Assembly (NCBI RefSeq): GCF_026151205.1 | Contig: NC_087079.1 | Coordinates: 13,478,945 to 13,542,944, forward strand | Source of the DNA: Bolinopsis microptera | Lineage: Eukaryota; Ctenophora; Tentaculata; Lobata; Bolinopsidae | Reading direction: 5' to 3' | DNA length: 64,000 nucleotides | Program-made: the position numbers and the translations under genes | The notes under the pieces: generated by a model | What the model saw: the letters and a program-made list of their open reading frames with translations, nothing else | Told to the model about the DNA's origin: nothing | Databases searched by the model: none | Shown: in pieces, positions 20,859-32,200 of the stretch | Layout of the letters: each line of letters begins with the position of its first letter | Numbering within the stretch: position 1 is the first letter of the stretch

Positions 20859-21827
20859 AATTTAAACAAATGGCTCGAGCTCGCGCCGTGCGACAGTAAG
20901 TTATTTGCTTGTAGCGTTGTAGCGCGATGCGTTACTGTGCCGCGCCGCGCACTCAATGAGGCATCTCTGGCTAGATCGGCGAGATGCGCTACTGTGCTGC
21001 GCCGAGCTGCCATGAATTGACATCGTCAATTAACTTGTAGCGCTATGCTTGTATCACGTGGTGACCCCAACTATAGTGCAGCGAAACCCCTGTAGAGTTT
21101 CGACAATACAGGGGGAGCCGCGCACTCGTGCGCGGCGGGTCATACAACGTATGACAAGCGCTATGCACCATGCGTGCACTACTGGGCCGGCCGCGCCGCG
21201 CATCTTCTCGCATCTTCTCGCAACCACAGATCGGCGAGATGCGAATGATTGACATTGTGAATCAAGTAATTTGCACGCGTGGCTCACAATTGAGCCAGTG
21301 AGAGGACCAGTGGCGTAACGTAAGGCCCCGCAGACCCCGCTATGCGGGGGGGCGCCGTGAGAGGGGGGCGCCAAAATTCTGCCGCCCCCCTCATAATTTG
21401 GCGCCCCCTAGAAATATGGCGCCCCTGGTAATAAAATACTTGGTATATAAGGTGCAAAAGTTGTTAAATATCGTGCTACTGTTCTAAGATTTGTAAAATT
21501 CTAAAATTAAATATAGTGCAAAGCAAGCAGCCAGCGCGCGCAAAAAACACGTGGTAAGTGATAACGATATTGCAATTGTTATACAAACGTGGTACACAAA
21601 ATTCGCGCGTGAGAATGTTTTGATTTTCTGGCAATTTTATATATCAATGTTTACTTTTAACTTAGATCCCAATTTAATCGGCAGTCACCTATTGTAGTAT
21701 TATGATACTTCACAAATAAAACACCAACATCTAACAGGTAGCAATAACAAATAAAAATATGGAAATAAAAAACAAATTACATTTTTCGATAATACATAAT
21801 ATTTACATTACCGTACAGTTCATATTC

Positions 21828-22031
21828 CAAGCAACTCTCAGCTCTCTTAGGTTTGGAAAAAGCATCAAATTTGGCCAGCTCTTTCTTGTCAAGTTGTCTT
21901 GCTGTTAAGTTCTCGATTGAGATGATGGCTAAACTGTAAACTGCTTAATCTATCGTAAATTGTTTAGTTGCCCATTGTGCTTCGGAGTTTTTAAATAGCT
22001 TCAGTTTGCTAAAGGATTTTTCAGTACTGGC
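21828..22031 (-). pseudogene. hAT transposase C-terminal dimerisation region, decayed
   Basis: The minus strand reads STEKSFSKLKLFKNS, then after an in-frame TAA reads YSLAIISIENLTARQLDKKE. This order matches the hAT C-terminal domain (AERSFSKLKLIK...LAxLSIE) found in ZMYM/hAT-like transposases. The stop codon and the absence of the remaining domains show it is inactive. Confidence 0.7.
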
Positions 22032-23439
22032 TTTTTTTTTATGAAAATCTTTTCAAAATTTACAGAACAGCAATAAATCGATCAGAAAATAAAACTGGTA
22101 AAAACATGCTTCCGTCTGTAAATAATGACGGGACACCAAAACACGATGAATGCATGACAAGTCACGCTCGCAAAAGATGGGCCCTTCAAGCAAGAATGAA
22201 ATGTGATCTGTGATACTCAATATAACAAAATTAAAAGCAAATCATGAATTGTAAGCTGTGGTCAAAATATATGATAAATCGAGAGGCACACTCGTAAATG
22301 CACAGACAAAACATTTCACACGATACAAAATCTTCAAGTTCATTTATCAGCCTTCACTATTTCACCCTTCCGTATGAAATCGCTTCTTCTTTAGTTCGGT
22401 AACGAGTTTCTGACGGCTGATAAGTTCTTCGGGAGTTCTATTTGGTGAAATATAGACTGTCTTAAGACCTACTGTAACCGAGATAGTGAGATAAAGTGCC
22501 AGTGCTGTTACTACCTCTGAGTACAGTGTTGCCAGTTGCTGGGTCGCTGGGGCCTGTACAGTTATTCAGATTGGCACCAAAATCAACTTGAAGGCTGACA
22601 AGCTACGTAGCGAAAGATTTAATTCTTCAGTCAGGTCGTGCTTGTGGAGCTGGCTCAGTTGTTTTGCAGCTTTCGTCAGCGTACAATTGACTCCACATTT
22701 TGCTTAGTATGTACTATGTACATGACATCTTCCAACCGTAACGAAACCTGATTTGGGAAATTTGATGTTAATTTACAAATAAATTTGTAAACCACTTCCT
22801 TCTACAAATTTCACCACATGGCATAATACCTAACATAACTCCACAGATGCCACAATATTAAAGCTATTTACATGATTCAAAATAAACCTTAATACTTACT
22901 TCAATGTTTTCAGTCACATCCCAACTCTGCATATACATTGAGCAGCCACACTCCACACATATCGGCATTCGGCATGTAGTTCATATAAACACATGCTATA
23001 TCCGGGAATTTCATTAATGTAAAGGTTTGTTCATTAATACATTTTTTTAAACGTACGGAAACAATTCCTACAAAAATAGGTCACTCTTTGTAGTTACTAG
23101 TTGTGACACCATACAACAGCCATTTCAAATCATTACTACTTCTGGCAGCAAAACAAAGTCGGCTACAACTGCAAGTTCTAACAAATAACAATAATCATTT
23201 GAACAACTACCAATAAATAGAAAAGTATACATTTAAATGTTTAACATCATCATCTGGTAACAACCATACTAGCATAAAAACTCGCTAATAGCATTAGATA
23301 ATGGACAATCAGTACAGTGAGTACAGCTCACACACGCACTTTTCAATTGTATAATATATAAGGTCACCATCACAAACACTGTGCAACGATATTGTACCTT
23401 ACCTTCAATTAGTTAAACAGCAGTTTAATGATATTTATT
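22032..23439. other. Interior of the hAT element, no intact gene
   Basis: The transposase should lie here on the minus strand. I find only short broken frames. Confidence 0.35.
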
Positions 23440-23930
23440 ACCAGTCCCGACCAAATTCATTACTCAGAACATCGAGAACCCTGATTCCATCAAGTCCCTG
23501 GGTAACAGTACAATAGAGCATGTGGAAGACCGAAGACTTCATCTATCTGGGATCCAGAATCAGAGATAGTGAGAGTGATATCAGGGTTGGGAAATCAAGA
23601 GCATGGGGAGCATGCCACACACGCAGAAAAAAAGGTATAAGCTTAGGAAGTCTATCAAGATCAGAGTGTTTACAGCACTTGTCGAGTGTGTGTTTTTGTA
23701 CGGTTCCGAGACTTTGACGAAAAGGCTGGGAAGATGGTTGATGGTTGTTATTCGCGAATGTTATGAATGGCCCTTAACATCAATCAATATCGAGACCATG
23801 TCAGCAACCACAGCCTGTACAGTGAACTTCTCAAAGTCAGCTCAAAGATCACCCAACGAAGGCCCAGACTTGCAGGTCATGCTCAATTCAGAACAACTAT
23901 AGAATTTCCAAGACCCTATTATTCTCTGGC
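23440..23930 (+). mobile_element. LINE RT C-terminal fragment nested in the hAT element
   Basis: Across two or three frames the plus strand reads EDFIYLGSRIRDSESDI, then SIKIRVFTALVECVFLYGSE, then a segment resembling RDHVSNHSLYSELLKVS. These are the ordered C-terminal blocks of a LINE RT and its tail (YLGS, DI..RIGKA, FLYGSE, LYG.LP..S). Frameshifts make it a dead fragment. Confidence 0.6.
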
Positions 23931-25169
23931 CATATATTACAGCACGATCGATTGTTAGATGGCTAAACAACCAACTTTAATCCATACAATTCTAAAACTC
24001 TGAGCTAGCACTTTAATCTACAAATACACTTTTTATATTACTCATTGTCGCCACAGGTTGATCATGGACACTAACAGCTTAATTTGAGATAAATGACTTA
24101 TGAGTTTCTCTAAAGTTAACTGTAAAGTTGTGTAGTCCAGTCATTGATGGACATTTATGGAAATGAACCTGCAAATGTTTAAATACTCACGGTAACAGTC
24201 TCCCAGCTCCCTGCTTGTGTAATTAAGCAATGAAAACAATCCAAAATTATCACATATGACATAAGTTGTAATAGCAGAAACTTTCTAACCGTACATTCAT
24301 CCACCACTGTTCAAGAACCTATACCACTGTTTAAAATCATGACGTGAGCACTGTACATCCAATCAGCTATTCCTTTAGTTAGGATGATAGCCAAAACTAT
24401 AAGGATTTTAGAGAACTAGGGTAATAGTCATAATTCTAAAATTTGAGTGACTGTGTTAGTCATGTTAAATGTTCGCGTAAACTTAGTACGGCATATTTGA
24501 TATTTTACCCCATGGCCCATTGATGATTACAATTTACATGAACAACCGGTAACCTTAATATAATATACATTTTTGTAACATATACAGCAGCTTAAATTTT
24601 AAAACAGTTATCCTCGTTACACTAACAATATATAATACACACAATTCACAAAATTGTTTCGTTGTTTATCACAAATTAACAGTAACATCACTAATCAGAC
24701 GAATGACAAATTACTTAACGGCTGCGGGCTGTTTCGGATGTAATGTCTAATGTCAAACGACAATGAAAAGCGAACAAGATTCTGACATTGTGTAACCGAC
24801 TTGTCATTAGTATAGCATGATTAGTGTCCAGTACATGATACATTTATTATTACCCTAACGCGTCGTCCCTCTGCATAGTCCAATCACAACCGTTAACATG
24901 TATCACGAGATAATATTTTATCCAACGCGAAAACAATCATGCGCAAATTACTGGCGATTTAATTACTAAATCGCGCGGCTTACATGTAAAATTATTTGCG
25001 CGCGGCTTCTTACTTTCCAAATTTAAATTTTATTGGCACACATTTATATTCCGTTTTAAAATTAAAAAATTGTGATGGCAACGGCCCTCGGACAAATCTA
25101 GCGAGCGAAGCGAGCGCGCTCCAGAAAGGGGTGCGCTTTTTGAGTTGAGCGGGGGGGCGCCAAAAAGTA
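23931..25169. other. Interior of the hAT element, right part
   Basis: AT-rich sequence with no convincing coding frame. CG-rich subterminal DNA follows from about 24960. Confidence 0.35.
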
Positions 25170-26319
25170 ACGTTACGCCACTGGAGAGGACAGGAATCTG
25201 CAAAGTTAAAGTTGAAAACTTTTGATCGGCCCAAAGTTCATATAGCCATGTGTCTACGCGTACTGCGTGACGCGCTTGTTTCACAAGTAGATTTTCCGCC
25301 TTCGGCGGTCGCGCGCTACTGCAAGCGAAAGGGCTCTGGTTAGAGCAAGCCCAAAGTGAGACTTTTCTGGATATTTTGAGATAACTCAAAATCTACGTTG
25401 TCTCAAATTTTCCGTTTTATCATGGGGTATTACTTGGGGACCTCAGGCTATTATGTTCATAACAAACAACAGATTAGGCGGAATGACAGGCTGAGCGCGG
25501 CCCAGTAACATGGCCGGGTATAGTAGGAAATTTTATTTTTACACACAGTGCAGTGAATATTTTGCAAGAAAACCGGGAGTCTTTTGCTATATCGTAGCAC
25601 TTACCACCTCGGGCTAACATTTCGAGACGAAATTAGTGACAAGCGTTATATTACTTCGAAGAAATACGCAAAATTTAAACGAGTAAAATTAATTGTTAAA
25701 CTGGGTTGATACAGATTAAAAAATTATTAAAAATTTTGTCAAGTTACATGCTACATTAATTTTATTAATTTTCAAAATATTTAAATAGATTAACGGTTGA
25801 TTGACGATGTCAATCCGTCGAGCTGAGATCGTTGCTCTGCGAAGCAGAGCAACGATCGACGACGATGATGCTTTGATGCTTCAAAGCGAAGCAAGATTGC
25901 TAGTTTGCGCGGCGTCGAAGCGGCGAAGTCCTCCAAGATTAACGGTTACATGACAATGTCAATTCATCGCAGCTCAGCGAGGCACAGTAGTGCATTTCGC
26001 CGATCTAGCGAGAGAAGCCTCATTGAGTGCGTGCGCGGCACAGTAACGCATCGCGCTACAAGATTAACGTGTGATACTCGTGACTCGTAAAATATTTGGT
26101 TCAAATATTGAATTTATTATTATTCAAAACCATCGCGTCGAAAAGTCTCACTCGGCCTCGGTGCGCGTTTTGGTAAGTTATATAAACAGTTAGCAGCAAT
26201 TAGCAGCAGTTTCTTTGCACTATGGCACCCCTATGTCCTTAGTTGTATTAGTTTATGTTAAATCAATAAATCGAATTTTATATTTCTATAAAGATGATTT
26301 TACTTTCGCAGAGTATTAC

Positions 26320-26410
26320 ATAACAGAATAAAATCAAATCAAATCAAATAATAAAAATATAATGACACAAACATCATCACACATCATCAAAAATATATCT
26401 ACTAAAGTTT
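26320..26410 (-). mobile_element. 3' end fragment of a LINE (AAATC tail)
   Basis: An (AAATC)n run at 26330-26350 is followed by ATGACACAAACATCATCACA, resembling the 3' ends at 5650 and 10415. It is a very short truncated copy. Confidence 0.35.
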
Positions 26411-27001
26411 AAAAATAAGAATACATTTTTGTTTTATCCAGGATACTATATTTTTATGAAGTCCCTCCCGATTTCACCCCAAGATTATATTCACTTTATA
26501 TTACTTTACTTCTTATTTGTAAAAGTAAGCTACGTAGTACGTGGTATATCGGTAGGAGGAATTCGGTACCAAAATGATGATCATTCAGTAAAACAAAGTT
26601 TATCATGGTTTGACATTAAAACTGCTTTAAATAGTTAAATAGTCTGTCTACCCAATATTTGGTGTTTGTGCAAAGTGCATTGCCATCTACCAATTAATTA
26701 GCTGCTAATCATACTTAAAGACTAGCTAATTTTAATGACTGGAGAATTATTATTCTGCAGTGATATTGCTTTGATCTTGTCATGTCTTTTCATGCATGGG
26801 TTAAGCCAGTGGCGGCTATTGAAGGCGTATAGTTGTCAATATCCACAGACACCCTAAAAGTATTACCTGGTGCTCAAAGGAAAGAAATAACGTTTTCAGT
26901 GCTCAGGTTGTTTAATGACTGTTGTAATTATTGACCCAGTATTAATGTGAAGTTAAGTCTATGTCATCCTGCAGTTCATCATAATTATAATTTATTTCAG
27001 C
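26411..27001 (+). promoter_or_regulatory. Probable 5' flank / 5' UTR region of the kinesin gene
   Basis: A clear acceptor (TTTATTTCAG) ends at 27000, one base before the ATG, so a 5' UTR exon and intron must lie upstream. I cannot place the promoter or the first exon. Confidence 0.35.
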
Positions 27002-29250
27002 ATGGCAGAGTCTGTGAAGGTTATCGTGAGATGTCGTCCTATGAACACACGAGAGAACAATTTGAAGTGCAAAGCATGTATCAAATGTGATGACACAACA
27101 AACAAAGTCTCTATCTTCAAACCAGATGAAAAGAGTGCACAGCCTAAAAACTTTACATTTGACGGAGCTTACTTTGTGGACAGTACAACCAGACAAATTT
27201 ATGAAGATGTTGGTTTTGCCCTTGTGGATGGTGTCTTAGAGGGATATAACGGAACAGGTATTTTGAGGGTGTGGGTCGTTTTTCAATTAAAAAATCAACC
27301 ATCATTCTCAAAAATTTAATTGCACTATTATGTTTATCTTAAACAATTCCTGTTCTAATCTAACAAATGGTTAGTTTTTAAGGGCCACCCTTCAAAATTA
27401 ATGTATGGATTTATTCAGAACTGAAACTGAACTTCTATTTTCAGTGTTTGCATATGGTCAGACAGGATGTGGCAAATCATTCTCTATGCAAGGAATCACT
27501 GATCCTCCAGAACAGCGAGGCATCATCCCACGAGCCTTTGAACATATTTTCGAACAAATTGATGTGGATGAAGCAGACACCAAGTACCTTGTACAAGCTT
27601 CCTATCTTGAGATTTACAATGAGGAGATCAGAGACCTTTTGGGTGGGGATACTTCCATTTCATTCATATCACCCTACACCCACCACTACTAAACACGGTT
27701 ATACTTGCCAGGAGTTACGGTGGCTGATGAACTTGTAAACCTCTGGAATTCAAGTTGCAATGTATTACAGTTACACAATGTACTCAATAATTACTAAGGA
27801 CTAGACAGAATAGAATATGTAAGGTTAAATTGGAAATTGTTTGCAGGTAAAGATGTAAAACAGAAATTAGAGCTAAGAGAATCGCCAGATAAAGGAGTCT
27901 ACACACAAGGACTAACACAGCACATTGTTAAAACTATGGGAGGGTGTATTAAACTCATGGAGAAAGGATGGATGAGTCGTTCCACTGGAGCTACTCTGAT
28001 GAATGCAGAATCTTCAAGGTTATTTAGTCGGAATGGAGAGTAAATTGCAGTCTTTCCTCGCCTTCAATAATTTTAAGGCCGTATTATCCCTTAATGTATT
28101 TATAAATTTAATGCTTATATATATTATATATATTTAAACATATCTGCAGGTCACATTCAATATTTGCAATACGAATAGAGATGTGTGAACCTGATGAGGC
28201 ATCTACCGAAGAGAAGATAAAAGTTGGAAAATTAAATCTGGTCGATCTGGCTGGGTCTGAACGGCAGGGAAAAACAGGTTTGACCCTTAAATAAAGAAAC
28301 CCCTGAGATGAATGCGTCCTTTTACTAGGATCTCAACATTGCTGTTCAAAAATTCCGACCTAACGCAGTTTTCATAATTAGTCAATTTATCGTAAATTAA
28401 ATTTTAAGTCCCCGAATTTCGTGTACAAGGTTATTCGTTTTACACTGTCATCATTTGTCCAGGAGCCACGGGAGAGAGACTGCGTGAAGCGACCAAGATA
28501 AACCTGTCTTTGTCTGCCCTGGGAAATGTCATATCGGCTCTGGTAGATGGGAAATCAAAACATATTCCCTACAGGGACAGTAAGCTTACCAGGCTTCTAC
28601 AGGTGCGGAAGCAAGCTAATTGCATGATAAAGTTATGATTAAATATAGATTTATTAATCAGCAAAGATCTGTTTGATGAGCTTGAGATAAAACGAAAGTT
28701 TAACTTGTCAACAGTCTCTGTTGTGCTTGTGTACTTCAAAACTTGTAACATTTAACATTTCACTAGGACTCGTTAGGAGGAAACACCAAGACTCTGATGG
28801 TGGCGTGTATAAGTCCTGCCGATAACAACTATGATGAGACGCTCAGTACACTCAGATACGCTAACAGGGCCAAGAACATCAAGAACAAACCTAAGATCAA
28901 TGAGGTTATTGGTTACAGTGTACAGTGTTCGAGCATTAGGAGTAGTTTTTTGTTCCTTCTAAAAAGAGTTAATTGATTTTTTAGTCAGATGAATTACATG
29001 ATAATTTAATTTATTTACTACTATTAATCATTGTGTCGCACAGGATCCCAAGGACGCACTGCTCCGAGAGTATGCGGAGGAAATATCCCGACTTAAGGCA
29101 ATGTTGGAGGGTAAGATCCCCATGTCAGTGGACGGCGTGACGTCACAACAGACTGTTACCAAGGAGATTGAGTATATCGTCAAGGAGACGGATTCTGAGG
29201 AGAATTTACGGTTAAAGCAGGAGTATGAAGATCAGATAGCAGAGCTTAAT
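27002..29250 (+). other. KIF17: Motor domain exons of the kinesin (residues 1-413)
   Basis: Seven exons. The protein starts [15 protein letters not shown], the standard kinesin-2 opening. The P-loop GQTGCGKS is at residues 90-97, switch I NAESSRSH at 204-211 and switch II DLAGSE at 241-246. The microtubule-binding region [19 protein letters not shown] follows, and the neck region begins after [15 protein letters not shown]. All catalytic motifs are intact, so the motor should be active. The sequence [18 protein letters not shown] after loop DLLG is a KIF17/OSM-3 signature, which separates it from the heterotrimeric KIF3 subunits. Confidence 0.93.
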
Positions 29251-32200
29251 GTAAGTGAAAACCTCATTAAAGAATTTAGTAATAATAAGGTTGATTTTAT
29301 CTATGAAAATTAATTTGCCGACTTGAAACACTATTCCGCCCAGTGCGGGAACTGTATAAGTGTAAGCAAAATGCAATCTTTGAAAATGCAATCTTAGTAC
29401 CCCTCTAATATTGTGTCTTTTAATATATCAGTTCGTTACTTCCTCAAAATGTACTATGCGATTCATTAAGGCATAGTACATTATATCTTTGATATATTGT
29501 GTCAATTTCTTCTCGAAAATGAGATTTCTTAAAGCAGTGACCGGGCAATGGGCATTTAAGCAGAGCATCTTCATTTTAGCATCGTTTTTATGCGTATGTT
29601 CGCTGATTTTATTATCACTTTCATAAGAATTCGTGTACTCTGAATCTGTATATTCTGAATCTTATTCTAGTAGTTGGATCCTGACTTCAATTGTTACGGT
29701 TAGTATTGCAGTGTGGGTTAAATGTCATTTAGATATTATCAGTCTGACATGTAATAAGTGTTTGGACCATTAATTCTATGTATAACCATAGATAATCGCA
29801 TAAAGGTCTTAATTTTCATTAATTATGTTTTGTGTACACTTATTTACTAATCCAGTTGAATAATGATAAGTGAGTTGAACAGTTTCTCACTGAATAAAAA
29901 CAGTAATTTAGTATGATTGTTTGTGGTTGTGTTATGCATCACACATCGCTTACATGATATGTTTCTGCACAAATTTCTGTAGTAAAAAAAACATGTCAAC
30001 ATCGTGGAAATAGTTTTGCCGTATTAAAAGGTTCAATGTACTTGTATAATGTACTTGTAAGATGTACTTGTATAATGTACTTGTATAATGTACTTGTATA
30101 TTGTATAATGTACTTGTATAATGTACTTGTATAATGTACTTGTATAATGTATAATGTATAATGTACTTGTATAATGTATAATGTATAATGTATAATGTAT
30201 AATGTATACCGTTCTAAATTGGGATCTAAATCGAAGATTGATCAACTTCAAGTTACTTATTGTCCATGCCAGTAAGCATTATGGTTTTCTTATTGTTTGA
30301 CCATATTGCTAATATCGCAACAATTAATCATGAATTGCAGTAAACCATCATGTAAGGATTATCCTAGGCCGCAATTACTATTATCTGGACGTGTTCTGTA
30401 GTTTACCCATTATCGCTTGGATATAATTACACATATTCGGTAACACGACATCTGTCCGACAGCGACATCTGTCCGACAGCACTATTTTCGTGTATTTGAA
30501 GTGATATCTCAAATTTGGCACATAGAAATTTATCCAAACTTGCACAAGTTATTTGTCTTAAAGCTATCTTACTATCTAGAAACTTTCAAGAAAATCGTAT
30601 CGTTGGATCTCCAGATATATGCTTTGGAACCACTGAAACAACCGAATTGGATATATTTTTTGTGTTTAAGGTAATAACTTAAACTTGGCACATAGAAACT
30701 CGCTCAAACTTACACAGATTATTCGTCCTATAACCAACATACTTTGTGGAAAGTTTTAAGAAAATCGTACGGTAGGATCCGACATAAACTATTGTCCAAA
30801 TAACCTATTTTCTGAGTCGGACAGATGTCGCTGCCGGACAGATGTCGCCCAATCCACATATTCAAACTCCTCAATTTAAAGGGCCGGATAGACATTTCAT
30901 TGGTTGAGTCAGTTAACACAAATATTTTAAATTCTAAACGCTTTCAAATGCATCTTCAGTAACAAACATAATATCTCCATTCAAATCATCAACTCATTTT
31001 AATACTAATCACAGACAATCAAATAATAATTCTAGGGATAAAAAATGAAACTCCTTCTCAGACCAGCTAAACAAATTGTTTGATACTTATTATGATAAAC
31101 GAATAAACTAACTTTAAATAATCAAGCGAAAGGAAAATTATTATTGATTCAATTACAATAATGAATAAGTCACATGGTATTTTTGATTAATTATAGTGTT
31201 TGTTATCTGTTGTTTCTAGGTATCCTCAGGACGGCAGCTAATATTGAAAAGAACCTGAATATCACTGATTATAGATTATATAACCGGTTTATAATCTGAG
31301 ATAATGTAATATGTCCTCATCATACCAGTCCCTTATTGTCCTAACTCATAACTCAGTGCCTCAGTCAAATGTGCAGTTCAATCCGAGGACTGGACTGTAG
31401 GGTATCATGAGTCTCATTTCTCCGTTTGGTCCTTATATAAGTTTTACTCTAAATCTCTCACGTCCTCCTCCAGGAGTGGTCTCCGTTCAGTGTGATGGGA
31501 TGCTAGCTGGGAGAGAGCTCGTGCTATAAACCTCATCCTAGAACTGAGAAACTCTCTAAAACTGGGAACTGTCATTGTGTAAATGTAAATGTTGGCCATT
31601 ATGCCGAGCTGCTTCAAGAAAGCTGCAACTCTCCTAAATTCAATTTCAACAGAGAAGGATGAAATTCCGATGGTATATTTGGACAGTATGAAGAGGACTG
31701 TCGGGAAGGCGGCAAGACTGAAGTTGAGAGCTGTCAGCAGCACAGTTGAAACTCCTCCCCAGTTCAGACTCTCTCCTTGTCTTAGATTCTTCCTTGCCTC
31801 GACCAAGAGCATGGCGGAGGTTGCTAAGATAACTATATTTGGAATGACAAGGCACACCTCATAAGCAACATTAATCAGGAGGGCGTGGTCTTGTATAGTA
31901 CCCAAGTGTATGTACACACAGTTGTAGATATTGTAGTCGAAGTAGATATCTCTTCTCGCCACAGCGATGACGATCCCTGGAGCTATCAGAGAAAATAACC
32001 AAATTGCTGCACAGGTCTTTTGAGCTTGCTCCCTAGTCCAGGTCCAAGCACGAAAGGGATATTTTATTTGAATCCACTTGCCGGTAGTCATACAGCAAAC
32101 TAAAAGTGACAAGGCTGGGACACAATAATAGGAGATAGGATCTCTTACGTAGCAGAACGTATCTCCCAGGATCCACCCGTCTGCAATCAGGGACACCATC

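Larger units (their letters stand above)
21308..25183. mobile_element. hAT-superfamily DNA transposon with intact TSD
   Basis: The element begins CAGTGGCGTAACGT at 21308 and ends with its inverse (ACGTTACGCCACTG) at 25170-25183. It is flanked by a perfect 8-bp duplication GAGAGGAC at 21300-21307 and 25184-25191. Eight-base target duplications and C-A-G-x-G-G-style ends are typical of hAT. The G/C-rich subterminal stretches (GGCGCC runs) lie next to both ends. A decayed transposase C-terminus sits at 21830-22031. Confidence 0.85.
20870..26110. mobile_element. GC-rich palindromic element interrupted by a hAT transposon
   Basis: Sequence at about 20910-21035 is repeated in inverted orientation at about 25936-26066, including a shared GCGCGATGCGTTACTGTGCC. 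Inner blocks at 21060-21150 and 25200-25500 recur in the element at about 53985-54960. Subtracting the hAT insertion leaves an element of about 1.35 kb without a credible ORF. It is probably a non-autonomous DNA element with long inverted arms. Overlapping ORFs in the arms are products of their GC richness. Confidence 0.55.

Noticed and set aside
21043-21374. Overlapping ORFs on both strands in the GC-rich arm
   Set aside because: They arise from high GC content and palindromy in a transposon arm, with no domain or splice support.
23520-23958. A small independent gene
   Set aside because: Its pieces match ordered C-terminal blocks of a LINE RT in shifting frames, so it is a dead fragment.
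30033-30251. Tyr/Ile-rich protein on the minus strand
   Set aside because: It is a translation of a 13-bp minisatellite.
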